64,000 nt of DNA, from assembly GCA_963920525.1 (NCBI GenBank), contig OY986438.1:184634888-184698887 (forward strand), read 5' to 3'. This document shows, piece by piece, positions 47,005-57,444 of the stretch. Each line of letters opens with the position of its first letter. The first letter of the stretch is position 1. Both the position numbers and the translations under genes were made by a program. The DNA is from Dichetophora obliterata. Its lineage: Eukaryota; Arthropoda; Insecta; Diptera; Sciomyzidae. The notes beneath the pieces are model-generated. The model searched no databases and was not told where the DNA came from. It saw nothing but the letters and a program-made list of their open reading frames with translations.

Positions 47005-48075
47005 TAAAAAAAGGTACAATATTGTCCAATTTCCGGAACGGCTAGACCGATTTTAATAATTTTTTTGTACACTTAATTTTTTTCATAAAACTAATTCTTA
47101 TTTCAAAAATTTATAAGTTTAATTTATTTATAAGCTGTGAAAGTTTTAAGTTTTCCATGTTTAAAAAAAAACTAATTGTAATCAAGTATTTAAAATTCCC
47201 TCTGTAAATTTGTTAACTAGTAAAAATTTCCCATCGGAAAACAAAAAACCTCTTGTTGACTGTTATTATTTTTAAGAAAAGTGTTGCGAAGTGGAAAATC
47301 TTCTGGTCAGATGACCTTCCTAACTTTGAACTAATTTTTTGATCATATTTACTCACGGGAAAATATAAATGATAAAAATATTACCTCAAAAAAAAAATTG
47401 TGTTTTTAGTTTAGCCTAGCCATTGAGAGGGTTAAGTAAAATCCTGTATATATAAAATTAAAAATAGGTATAAAATAAAAAAACCATTTATAACAAGGAA
47501 AATAAAAACAAATACCAGTTTAATTATTAGAATAACTAAATATCTAAATATAAATATTAAATTTAAAAAAACTTTAATAGTTATTTAGCTGGACTAGACA
47601 AACTTAAAGCAGAACTTAAATTATTAAAAAAATTTTTAAAATTAATTACGCGTAAATTGAACTTTATAAAGAGTGCCGTAGATGCTTTATCGCTTCGAAA
47701 TTTCTTTAGTGGATTACTGACTTAACTGTTTTCAATTTAAAATAAGGTACAATATTGTCCAATTTTCAGAACGGCTAGACCGATTTTAATAATTTTTTGA
47801 ACACTTAATTTTTTTCATAAAACTAATTCTTATTTCAAAAATATATAAGTTCAATTTATTTATAAGCTGTGAAAGTTTTAAGTTTTTCATGTTTAAAAAA
47901 AAAATACTTGAAATCAAGTATTTAAAATTCCCTCTGTAAATTTGTTAACTAGTACAAATTTTTTATCGGAAAACAAAAAACCTCTTGTTGACTGTTATTG
48001 TTTTTAAGAAAAGTGTTCCTAAGTGGAGAATCTTCTGTTCAGATGACCTTCCTAACTTTGAACTAATTTTTTGAA

Positions 48076-48785
48076 AATCTGAGATTTGTTTTATTTGGTG
48101 CTTAATTAAATAAACATTATAATGAGAAAAACAAAATCGTGAATCATTTTTTCTTACAGATTCAAGTCAGTAACGTCCTTAGCTTAATTATTTTTTGTGT
48201 TGATAATAAAAAATTCTCATTCGGGACTCTATGGAAAATGTGAAATATTTGGATAACCACGCCTTATAAAAGTTACGTCATCAAAATAATACAACATTCA
48301 AAACTAAAATACGGCCGTGGAGGAATTTTAACTTCGTTCTATTCGAAGATAATTCCTTACTTGTTTTGTAAAAATGTTGATTTTTTCACTAAAGACTTAT
48401 TTTTTTATTACGAGCATTCACTTTATTGCAACAATAAGATAAAAATTAAAATATGTATATTTCAAAAACGGTTTTATTTGCACTTCCACTGCTATTTCCA
48501 TGCTTATATTTTTAAAAATTTTTTAAATTAATTAAGTTTATATAATTGCATTAAGTGGCGGTTGGAAACAATTACCAAAGAAAACTTGACAAAAAACAAA
48601 TTAAAAATCACCGTACAAAATTGTCGATTTTTCATATGAAAAATTTTATGCCACTTTTTTTGCAAAATTTCCTTTCTAGTTTATGTTAATTTATTATACA
48701 AAAACTTCTTCATGCAATATTTTATTTTTTGTTTCTTTGGAATTTTTCCTTTTTTTTCCCACGTGATTTTTGGCTCTGTGCTTTA
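48076..48785. other. AT-rich noncoding DNA
   Basis: Nothing supported. Confidence 0.4.
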
Positions 48786-49153
48786 TTGCCACCGTGACAA
48801 GAATTCACAACGCCAATATGCATTATTACCACGCACACAGCAGTTGTGAATTAACGCCATGCGCATTGTTGCCAGCAAATTTTCGTCCCATGTTCCTTAT
48901 ACCTTAAATTGGTGGCAATAATGCGCGTTGTTTTAATTCACAAAGTCTGTGTGCATTATTGCTACAAAAAAAAATGCACGCGGCAATAATGCACATTGTC
49001 ATTGTGCATTGTTGCCACAAAAATTGGTGTCTGCATGCATTGTTACACCGAAAATTTATAATAATGCACTTTTGGTGAAAATAATTAACGTTTGTCAAAA
49101 TTTTAAAAATATTTCAACTTTACACTTTCACAATAATGCACACTGGGTGGCAA
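48786..49153. mobile_element. TA-flanked MITE with repeated GCAATAATGCAC motifs
   Basis: TTGCCACC and GGTGGCAA form the ends, with TA at 48784-48785 and 49154-49155. About ten variants of GCAATAATGCAC / GTGCATTATTGC occur in both orientations over 368 bp, each combining the element's TTGCC-type end with TGCATTATT. The density suggests an array of sites derived from the terminal repeat. No coding capacity. Confidence 0.65.
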
Positions 49154-49309
49154 TAATTCTTCTCACCTGATTGTTTGTTGCCAATGTTTGTAAAAAGGTC
49201 TCCTTAATTAATTGAAATTGTTAAATTAAATAGAGTTTCCACATTTTGTACACGAAAAATTTTTTGAAAAAAATCAGTTCTTTATTGATTATGGTTGTTT
49301 TTTCAACAA

Positions 49310-49650
49310 ATGTGGCGGCCGTAGCCTAGTCGGTAGCGTGCGTGGCCTCTAAGCTAAAGAACCGCGGTAGCCCGGGTTCAATTCCAGCTCAGACAGAAAG
49401 TTTTTTCTATTGAATTAATTTTTCTGTTGGGTCGTCACCTCTCTGCAGGCAATGGCAAACCTCAGAGAGTAAAAATTGCCATGTAAAGCTTCTTGAGAAC
49501 ATAAGCCGTTTGGAGTCGGCAAAAAACACGTAGGTCCAGTTCTCGGTCATTTGTGATCAAACATTTAATAACACGCACAACACAATTGATCAATAGAAGC
49601 TAGGTCAAAGTCTTTCCAAGGGCTGAAATGGCCAGTTTATTTTTTTTTTT
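49310..49650 (+). mobile_element. tRNA-derived SINE with 12-bp target duplication
   Basis: The head (49314-49392) has box A GTAGCCTAGTCGGTAGCG and box B GGGTTCAATTCC, then a body including 'aggcaatggcaaacctcagagag', 'tgccatgtaaagcttcttgag' and 'gccgtttggagtcggc', phrases that recur in insect tRNA-SINEs, and ends in a T-rich tail. TTTTTTCAACAA stands at 49298-49309 and again at 49651-49662 (T part ambiguous with the tail). RNA polymerase III would transcribe it from the internal boxes; it depends on a LINE for mobility. Confidence 0.85.
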
Positions 49651-49662
49651 TTTTTTCAACAA

Positions 49663-51797
49663 CCAAACAACTTTTTTTTACATTTTTTCAGAGCAATTTT
49701 TCATTTAGGTGATTTTTTTTTTTTTTTTGCTATTTTCCTTTATTTCCTAGCCGATATTTACTAGTGAACTATTGAAGAATAAGTACATATCATACAAAAA
49801 TACATGAAAATAATTATTACTAAAATAAAATAGTGGTTTGAGACATCACAAATAGTAAGTACTTAAAGTGGTGGATCTCAATCGTGGTAAAGTGACAACA
49901 CTGCCCACGACTGCAGCGGCCAGCAGCAGCAAAAAAGAGAAATAAGGATGGAAAAAATGGATAAATAGTTGAACGCACAAAGCGTTTTTCTAAGAATTCT
50001 CTATAATAGCAAACATCAAGTTTCTTGGATGCACCTTAACTCAGCTACCTTGAAACTTCTTTCTTTTTTTTTTTTTTTGCATAACGAAACAGGCAAGAGC
50101 AAAAACCAAACAACAGCAACAACTAACTACAACAAATGATCGTAAATTATTGTCTTAAATGATTTTGAAAGCAAAAACTTAGTGAAGCTTATAAAATGTT
50201 GTTGTTGCTGCTGCTGTTGTTGTTGTTGTTGTTATGTTGCGTCAGTTGGTGCCCCCCACCTGGTACAAAGTTCGTCTGCGCAGGCGCGCACGTTTTTCTA
50301 GCTATCATGAAGAATTCTACACATTTTTTCATTTCATTTTGTGTTTCGATTCTCATGTTGTTGTCTTTTATGATCCATACCATTTTTATGATTTTTTTTT
50401 TTTCTATATTTATTGTTAGCTGATTGCTTGCTTGATAGAAGAAAAGTGTTTTTTGTTATTTTTACTTTTTTTTTAATTTTATAAAGCTGCATAAACTTGG
50501 CTTAAAAATGCAGCTGACGGCATAACTTGGTAGAATACAAAACTTGGATGAAAAAATTTTAGTTTGAAAAAAAAAACTTGTTTGACTTGTCTCTACATTT
50601 GTTGCTCCTTCGATACACCACGGTTTTTAAAAATCCCCCTAAGACCCCTGAAAGCCCAGCTAGTTGTTGCTAGTGTTGCGCTGTTCTGGGTGTGAGTGTG
50701 TGTTGTACGGCTGGTGTTGGAGCTGTTGCTGGTGTTGCTGGTGTTGCCATGTTGTGCATATGAGCACGATCTGCTGCTGCTATAATTTTCAATGATTTTT
50801 TTCCATTTTTTTTTGTTTTTTTTTTTTTTTTGTTTACCAGCAACAGATTCTTGTTGATGTTGCCGCCGACGTTGTGCAGATTGCTGCTTTGTTGTTGCTA
50901 TTATTGTTTAACATATAGTGCATTCCTCTTAGTTGCTGTTGCTGTTGCTGTTGCTTTTGCTGTTATTCTTGTTGCTCTGCAGAATTGCAGTCTTTCAAGT
51001 AATTTTTTTCTCTCTGTTGCTCATTTTGCCATAATTATTGTAAATATATGAAAAAATTAAAAAAATCACTTGCATCTCCGGTTGTTGAAACTGAAATTTT
51101 TCAAGTGAACGCTTTTCCATTATGTAAGTGCGACTCACTGTTATCGTTGTTTTTTTTTTTTTGCTTTCATCGTTGGTGCTGCATTTGTTGTTGGTGTTGT
51201 TGCTCTGCCATTGGAAGCTATTTTGTCACAAGTATTCAATTGCGGGCATAATTGAATTTTTTGGCGAAATTATGGTTTTTACAAATTTTTTCTCTCAAAT
51301 TCTTCCAGGTATTGTATTTGAACTAATTTCTTGATGGCTTTTAACAGGAAGCAACAAATTATATAGTTAACACTTTTCATTCTTTGGGCCCCAAATTTTT
51401 TTAAATTTCTTCAGGATAATTGCGTTTTGCAAACAAAAATAACAAATTCATGAACTGAAAGTATATTACTTATTCATTGGATGAGTTAAGTTGCAAAACT
51501 TTATCGCATAAAACATGAAAGAAGCTGTTGACAAGCTCGGAAATGTGAAGATTACAGCTGTAAACTGTTTAGCTGTAATAGCTCAAAGGGTAACCTGTAC
51601 TTTGAGAAAATTTAACTAGATTTTCTGGATTCGTCATCTGGATCAGTCATCAGAAATGATAAAATTGTCATGTTTTACCTTTCAAGCCCTTACAAAATTA
51701 CTGAAAATATTTTTTTTTTACTTAAAGATTTTTCTAAATGACATTGTTATTTATTATGTTATTTTTTTACTTTTATTTTTCTGAAGCTCCAACGAAC
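49663..51797. other. Host-like DNA, no gene
   Basis: Poly-T tracts, GTT and GCTGTT runs (50196-50235, 50860-50990) and a short GC-richer spot (50250-50300, 'ccccccacctggtac' and 'gcgcaggcgcgcacg'). No exon or transposon end could be supported; open frames here follow the GTT/T tracts. Confidence 0.4.
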
Positions 51798-51829
51798 TAC
51801 ACTAAACCAAAAAGGTACATTATATTAAT

Positions 51830-52261
51830 GAAAAGGTGCTTTAATTTCAATGAATTATTCATTGATTTTGGTCCAATGAACTGTGATCATTGATTTCAAT
51901 GAATTTTCTTCATGCTTCAATGAATAGTTCATTAAACTTAGAGATTTTCAATGAATGGTTCCTTGAATATCAATGTACACTTCATTGAATTCAATGAACA
52001 CGTTCATTAAAAAATGCAAAATTAATGATTTTTTCACTGAATTTAATGAAAAGTTCATTGAATTCAATGTAAAGTTCATTGAACTCAATGTAAAGTTCAT
52101 TGAATTCAATGTAAGGTTCATTGAATTCAATGTATAGTTCATTGAATTCAATGTATAGTTCATTGAATTTAATGTATAGTGCATTGAATTTAATGTATAG
52201 TTCATTGAATTTAATGTATAGTTCAATGAACCTTACATTGAATTCAATGTATAGTTCATTG
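51830..52261. repeat. Palindromic 21-bp array, left part
   Basis: About 20 units of TTCATTGAATTCAATG plus spacer; the best preserved run is 52050-52260. As 21 is divisible by three, all frames give heptapeptide repeats such as MNYTLNS, which are not genes. Confidence 0.9.
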
Positions 52262-55200
52262 TAAGGGAAACTGGGGGCGATGGAACAATGTAACATGTCT
52301 GACTGTCTCAACCTGGCGAGGCCAGCATAATCTTTGTGAAATCGTCTCAAGTCGACTCAAACCTCCACGTGGTGTTTCCTGGGCAACGTCAAAACTGACA
52401 ACCGTTAGTTTGGCGGCTAATCTGAGCGGCGGGCCTCCCTAGGCTTAAAATAGGTTGTGCGTCGGGTTTGAAGCCCACCCGTAAAAACCAATTTCAATGA
52501 AAACAAACAAGAATAGAAGAAAAATGATCCCCAAATCTGATGACGACTACCGCAAACGAAAAACTGATAATGATTTACGGATATGCACCTGGAATGTCCG
52601 AACCCTTAATTGGGAAGGTGCCTCTATCCAACTGACTGATGTCTTGGAAAGATACAAAGCTGATATCACTGCTATCCAAGAAATGCGATGGAAGGGACAG
52701 GGTTGCATTCGGCATGCACCCTGTGATATCTACTACAGCGGCCATGCGGAGAAGCACGAGTTTGGATGCGGATTTGTAGTTGGCAAGAGACTACGGCACC
52801 ACGTCCTGCGATTCACACCTGTGAACGAACGACTTGCCATAATCCGCATCAAGGTTAGATTTTTCAATATAAGCCTAATATGTGCGCACGCTCCGACAGA
52901 AGACAAGGACGATGAGATCAAGGAAATTTTCTACGAGCGCCTTGAAAATGCTTACGAGCGCTGCCCCCGTCACGACGTAAAAATCGTGCTTGGCGACTTC
53001 AACGCTAAGGTGGGCAAGGAAAATATTTTTGGTCCAACAGTCGGAAAGTTCAGCCTCCACGACAACACCTCCGATAACGGAATGAGGCTGATTGACTTCG
53101 CCGCAGCACGAAACATGGTCGTAAGTAGCACTAGATTCAAGCATCTCAATATTCATAAAGCCACCTGGATGTCCCCTGATCAGAAAACCAAGAATCAAAT
53201 TGATCACGTTTTGATCGACGGAAGGCACTCTTCCAGTGTATTGGATGTACGCACGATCCGTGGTGCAAACATTGACTCGGATCACTATCTTGTTGCAGCC
53301 AAGATCCGTACACGTCTATGCGCAGCTAAGAATACACGCAACCCTACACAGAGAAAGCTAGACGTCGACAAGCTGCAATCAAAACAAACAGCCGATGCTT
53401 TCGCCACTCGACACTCACTCCTGCTTCAAAGCACTCCTCCAATCGATGATATATGCGCGCAGTGGACTCACATTTCCAACTCCATGCGTGCGGCTGCTGA
53501 AGAGGTGATTGGCTACCAACGCCCTAGCCGAAACCAGTGGTACGACCAGGAGTGTCGCGACGCCACTGCAGAGAAAGACGCCGCCTACAAAGCCACCCTG
53601 CAGTCGGTTGTAACGCGCGCTGCTAAGGAGCGATACAAAGAAAAGAGGAGGGAAGAGAGACATATTTTCAGGCGGAAAAAAAGAGAGGCAGAAAAGCGCG
53701 AGCAGGAGAAGATTGAGATGTATGGTGACAGGAATGAGGCCCGAAAATTTTTCGAAAAAATAAGACGCCTTGCCGATGGTTTTAAAACCGGGGCCTCTTC
53801 CTGCAAGGATGAAAACGGGAATCTAGTGACAGATGTCCAGAGTACACTGACGTTATGGAGGAAACACTTCTCTAAGCTTCTAAATGGCGACGCTGACAAC
53901 AATCCCGCCAATAGAGATGATATTCCGGAAACCCCAATTTTGGATGACAGCGTTGAGGTTCCGCTGCCCGACTATGATGAAGTTCTGACAGCTATAGCTC
54001 GGCTTAAAAATAACAAAGCCGCGGGAGCTGATGGCTTACCTGCTGAGTTGTTTAAGAACGGAGGCGAAGCTCTACTTAAATGCATTCACGAGCTTCTATG
54101 CAGAATATGGTCGGAAGAATGCATTCCGAACGATTGGAATCTCAGTGTGCTCTGCCCAATCCACAAGAAAGGCGATCCCACTATCTGTGCCAATTACCGT
54201 GGGATAAGCCTTCTTAATATCGCATATAAGGTCCTGTCGAGCGTTTTATGTGAAAGATTGAAGCCCATTGTAAACGAACTGATCGGACCTTATCAGTGTG
54301 GCTTCAGACCTGGAAAGTCCACCATCGACCAGATTTTCACGCTACGACAAATCTTGGAGAAGACTCAAGAAAAACAAGTCGACACCCACCATCTTTTTGT
54401 CGACTACAAAGCCGCCTTCGACAGCCCAATAAGGAAGCACCTGTACTCCACCATGTCTGAATTTGGTATTCCTGCAAAACTAATACGACTTTGCAGGATG
54501 ACACTGAGCAACACCAGCAGCGCAGTTAAAATCGGGAAGGACCTCTCCCCACCATTTATTACCAAACGAGGTTTCAGACAAGGTGATTCCTTATCGTGCG
54601 ACTTTTTCAACCTAATGATGGAAAAGATCATCCGAGCTGCTGATCTGAGACGTAGTGGCACAATATTCTACAAGAGTGTTATGCTGCTTGCGTATGCTGA
54701 TGACATCGATATCATTGGCCATAATACGCGCGAAGTCAGTGCAGCATTTTCCAGATTAGAAAGAGAGTCAAGTCGAATGGGTCTGGCAGTGAATGCAGAC
54801 AAGACGAAATACTTAGTGTCAACAAACAAACAGTCCCAGCGTCTTGGAACCCACGTTACTGTTGACAATACCTCCTTCGAGGTTGTGAAGAACTTCGTTT
54901 ATCTGGGATCCAGCATTAATTCTACCAACGACATCAGCATTGAGATCAAACGAAGAATAACTCTTGCCAACAGGTGTTACTTTGGGCTCAGTAGGCAATT
55001 GAGAAGCAGAGCTCTCTCTCGACGAACGAAAATCACGCTCTATAAATCGCTCATCATGCCCGTCCTACTTTACGCATCACAAACCTGGACGTTGAGCAGT
55101 TTAGATGAAAAGACTTTAGGAGCATTCGAGAGAAAGATTCTTCGTAAGATCTACGGACCAATCTGCGTCAATGGCGAGTACCGAATACGGTGGAATGATG

Positions 55201-55516
55201 AACTGTATGAGCTGTACGCTGACATCGACATAGTCAAGCGCATTAAAATCGAGCGGCTTCGCTGGCTTGGTCATGTTCAGCGCATGAAAGACGATGCTCC
55301 AGTGAAGAAAACATTCGATTCGGTACCCAGCGGCGGTCAACGCAGAAGAGGACGACCGCATCTTCGTTGGAAAGACCAAGTAGAGGACAACCTGACGAAG
55401 CTTGGAATTTCCAACTGGCGCCAGCAAGCGAAAGACAGAAATGGCTGGCGCAAATTCTTAGATGAGGCCAAGACCGACATACGGTTGTAGCGCCAACTAA
55501 GTAAGTAAGTAAGTAA
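52262..55516 (+). mobile_element. Full-length RTE-type non-LTR retrotransposon
   Basis: GTTCATTG at 52254-52261 and 55517-55524 is the target duplication (8 bp or a little more; the repeat context makes its length ambiguous). The 5' leader (52262-52496) contains 'gtgcgtcgggtttgaagccc', a phrase recurring in insect RTE leaders; then one long ORF, a very short 3' region and a (TAAG)4-5 tail. A single APE+RT ORF, tiny 3' UTR and short-repeat tail are RTE hallmarks. It is visibly GC-richer than its surroundings. Intact ORF, leader, tail and duplication make it a recent insertion. Confidence 0.93.
52497..55490 (+). CDS. RTE ORF: AP endonuclease + reverse transcriptase, 997 aa, intact
   Basis: Residues ~27-270 form the apurinic-like endonuclease: ICTWNVRTLN, then IQEMRW (catalytic Glu), GDFNAKVG, NQIDHVLID and SDHYLVAAKIR. 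A basic linker (~370-420, RRKKREAEKREQ) follows. The reverse transcriptase spans ~500-780: KAAGADGLPAELFK, NYRGISLLN, QCGFRPGKSTIDQ, LFVDYKAAFDS, GFRQGDSLS and YADD at 733-736 with the catalytic aspartates. C-terminal PVLLYASQTW and RLRWLGHVQRM are typical of RTE. No stop or frameshift. Known role: nick target DNA and copy the element's RNA onto it. The start at 52497 is the first ATG in frame, directly after the leader; MKTNKN is followed by a second ATG at codon 10, so the start could be slightly later. Confidence 0.95.
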   Translation: MKTNKNRRKMIPKSDDDYRKRKTDNDLRICTWNVRTLNWEGASIQLTDVLERYKADITAIQEMRWKGQGCIRHAPCDIYYSGHAEKHEFGCGFVVGKRLRHHVLRFTPVNERLAIIRIKVRFFNISLICAHAPTEDKDDEIKEIFYERLENAYERCPRHDVKIVLGDFNAKVGKENIFGPTVGKFSLHDNTSDNGMRLIDFAAARNMVVSSTRFKHLNIHKATWMSPDQKTKNQIDHVLIDGRHSSSVLDVRTIRGANIDSDHYLVAAKIRTRLCAAKNTRNPTQRKLDVDKLQSKQTADAFATRHSLLLQSTPPIDDICAQWTHISNSMRAAAEEVIGYQRPSRNQWYDQECRDATAEKDAAYKATLQSVVTRAAKERYKEKRREERHIFRRKKREAEKREQEKIEMYGDRNEARKFFEKIRRLADGFKTGASSCKDENGNLVTDVQSTLTLWRKHFSKLLNGDADNNPANRDDIPETPILDDSVEVPLPDYDEVLTAIARLKNNKAAGADGLPAELFKNGGEALLKCIHELLCRIWSEECIPNDWNLSVLCPIHKKGDPTICANYRGISLLNIAYKVLSSVLCERLKPIVNELIGPYQCGFRPGKSTIDQIFTLRQILEKTQEKQVDTHHLFVDYKAAFDSPIRKHLYSTMSEFGIPAKLIRLCRMTLSNTSSAVKIGKDLSPPFITKRGFRQGDSLSCDFFNLMMEKIIRAADLRRSGTIFYKSVMLLAYADDIDIIGHNTREVSAAFSRLERESSRMGLAVNADKTKYLVSTNKQSQRLGTHVTVDNTSFEVVKNFVYLGSSINSTNDISIEIKRRITLANRCYFGLSRQLRSRALSRRTKITLYKSLIMPVLLYASQTWTLSSLDEKTLGAFERKILRKIYGPICVNGEYRIRWNDELYELYADIDIVKRIKIERLRWLGHVQRMKDDAPVKKTFDSVPSGGQRRRGRPHLRWKDQVEDNLTKLGISNWRQQAKDRNGWRKFLDEAKTDIRL

Positions 55517-55960
55517 GTTCATTGAATTCAATGAAGTGTACATTGATATTCAAGGAACCATTCATTGAAAATCTCTAATGTATAGTTCATTGAATTCAAT
55601 GTAAGGTTCATTGAACTATACATTAAATTCAATGAACTATACATTAAATTCAATGCACTATACATTAAATTCAATTAACTATTCATTGTTCATTGAATTC
55701 AATGTATTAAAGTTCATTTAATTCAATGTATATTTCATTGAATTCAATGTATTATAGTTCATTGAATTCAATGTTTATTTCATTGAATTTAAGGTATTAA
55801 GTTCATTGAATTTAATGTATTTAGTTTATTCGATTCAATGTACAGTTCATTAAATTTGATGTATTCAGTTCATTGAATTCCATGTATATTTCATTAAATT
55901 TAATGTATTTAGTTCATTGGAATGAATGATCTATATATTAAATTCAACGAATTATTTGTT
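55517..55960. repeat. Palindromic 21-bp array, middle part
   Basis: Continuation of the array after the RTE insertion; more diverged units with TATTTCATT and GTATTAAGTT spacers towards 55960. Confidence 0.85.
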
Positions 55961-56186
55961 CATTCTTCTCTAAACATTTTTAAAATAAGGAAATAATTAC
56001 AATTTCAACAATATTTTTTTATTTTAAGGAGTCAATTAATATACAAATTTTCGAAGATTAGAATAGTTTTTAAATTTATAAAAATATACGGCAATAAACT
56101 GCCAGAGGAGAGTGCATGCCGCAGGATATTTTAATTGAAATAATTGAAAAATTTTAAAGCACACATCTACGGCTCTAAGAAAACTA

Positions 56187-56516
56187 GCAAATTGAAATTT
56201 TACACCATCCATGAATGAGGAATGAGGAGAAGTTGCTTCCAACAAAAACGAATGCCTCTTGGGAACTGGTAATTGTATGCTTTAGGAAAGTTTTTCTTCC
56301 AAAGTTGTCCTTACTGCATACTTTTTGAGTGGGCACCAAATACCCATGAAGGTTCCAAAGAAGTTTCATAGCAGTACTGTCTGGAAAGATATTAATCAAA
56401 AAAATAACTATTTATTTATTTAAGCCTCGAGAAAAATTAAGCTTACCACTTTAATTAGTGAAATCTTCAATTTCTGCCAACTTTGTCCGCACAGGTTTAT
56501 CTTTTGTGGTTTTCAT
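56187..56516 (-). pseudogene. Possible spliced gene remnant in the palindromic element
   Basis: On the minus strand an ATG at 56516 opens a 21-codon K/T/E-rich start that meets a stop just before a good donor (GTAAGC, 56446). A 66-nt intron with CTTTCCAG acceptor (56381) leads into a frame with protein-like composition (MKLLWNLHGYL, then TFLKHTITSSQEAFVFVGS) to about 56187. Fly-sized intron and composition argue for a real former gene of the element; the stop in the first exon argues it is broken or mis-modelled. No family recognised. Confidence 0.3.
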
Positions 56517-56764
56517 CCTTTAAAAATGTAAACATTTTTTGAAAATGATGGCAGCAGTCACTTAAAATGCCAGGTATATTTTCTATTATTTACTAATACT
56601 AATAGTAATTCAACAGATTTAAATTTTCTTTTACATTCAAAGCACAACATTTTCTTCACTTTTAATTTAATTTATTATCACCTTTTATCTAAAATTTACA
56701 CACACAATTGCCACACGTCTTCACAACTTCGCGTTTCACTTCAAACAAAATTCGGAAGGGCATA

Positions 56765-57260
56765 AATTAGTATACATTGAATTTAATGAACTGAATACAT
56801 TGAATTCAATGAACTATACATTGAATTAAATGAATTATACATTGAATTTAATGAACTATACATTGAATTTAATGAACTATACATTGAAATCAATGAACAA
56901 TACATTGAATTCAATGAACTATATATTAATTTCAATGAACCATTCATTAAATTCAATGGACTATACATTGAATTCAATGACCTTTACATTAAATTTAATG
57001 AACTATACATTGCATTTAATGACCTAAATATTGAATTCAATGAACTGTTCATTAAAAATCAATGTATGGCTCGTTAAAATTTGATTTACAACTGGAATAA
57101 TGAACACAAATAATGAACACAAATCATTGATATTTATTTAGACATTTTTAATGAATATAACTTCATTGATTTCAATGAACAGTACGTTAAAAACTATGAG
57201 CAATTCATTAAAATTCAATGATTTTTTCATTAAAATCAATGAATTAATTTTAACGTATGC
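56765..57260. repeat. Palindromic 21-bp array, right part
   Basis: Units are in the opposite apparent register (ACTATACATTGAATTTAATG), i.e. the mirror of the left array, so the whole element reads as a large loose inverted repeat as well as a set of small palindromes. Confidence 0.85.
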
Positions 57261-57444
57261 TGTTCATTAAATTTGTTTTTTCTGTGTAGATTGCAGTGAT
57301 AAAGGAGAAAATAAATACCATTAAAAATTTTTTAATCATATAATTTTTTATGAGAAATATTCTAGATTTTTATCATTATTAATCCTTTTATTTTACTTAA
57401 GGTATATATTTAACAAATTTTTCATTCTTTGCAAACATTTTTTG

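Larger units (their letters stand above)
44604..48075. repeat. ~0.7-kb tandem duplication, first copy interrupted
   Basis: Copy 1 is 44604-44959 + 45704-45716 + 47007-47340; copy 2 is 47367-48075, uninterrupted. The two match closely over the whole unit, including 'ctggactagacaaacttaaag', 'gccgtagatgctttatcgctt' and 'caatattgtccaattt'. Copy 2 serves as the empty-site reference for the two insertions in copy 1: the TTAA element and the mariner lie 17 bp apart. Since copy 2 lacks both, duplication preceded the insertions. Confidence 0.9.
51800..57286. mobile_element. TA-flanked element built of palindromic 21-bp repeats
   Basis: Starts CACTAAACCAAAAAGG and ends ...TTTTTTCTGTG with TA at 51798-51799 and 57287-57288; the terminal match is short (CACTNAAA-like) but TA plus CACT parallels the foldback at 4703. 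Most of the body is arrays of a 21-bp unit: perfect palindrome CATTGAATTCAATG joined by TATAGTT-type spacers (about 51830-52261, 55517-55960, 56765-57260). Between the two right-hand arrays are 55985-56760, with possible coding debris. Without the RTE insertion the element is about 2.2 kb. Confidence 0.7.

Noticed and set aside
52575..55543. Many minus-strand frames over the RTE ORF
   Set aside because: Shadows of the plus-strand endonuclease/reverse transcriptase gene.
51948..57027. Frames with M-N-Y-T-L-N-S heptad repeats
   Set aside because: The 21-bp palindromic unit is a multiple of three and stays open in several frames on both strands.
51800..57286. CRISPR-like array (regular short palindromic repeats)
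   Set aside because: The spacers are themselves near-identical, there are no cas genes, and the context is a fly transposon with TA duplication.
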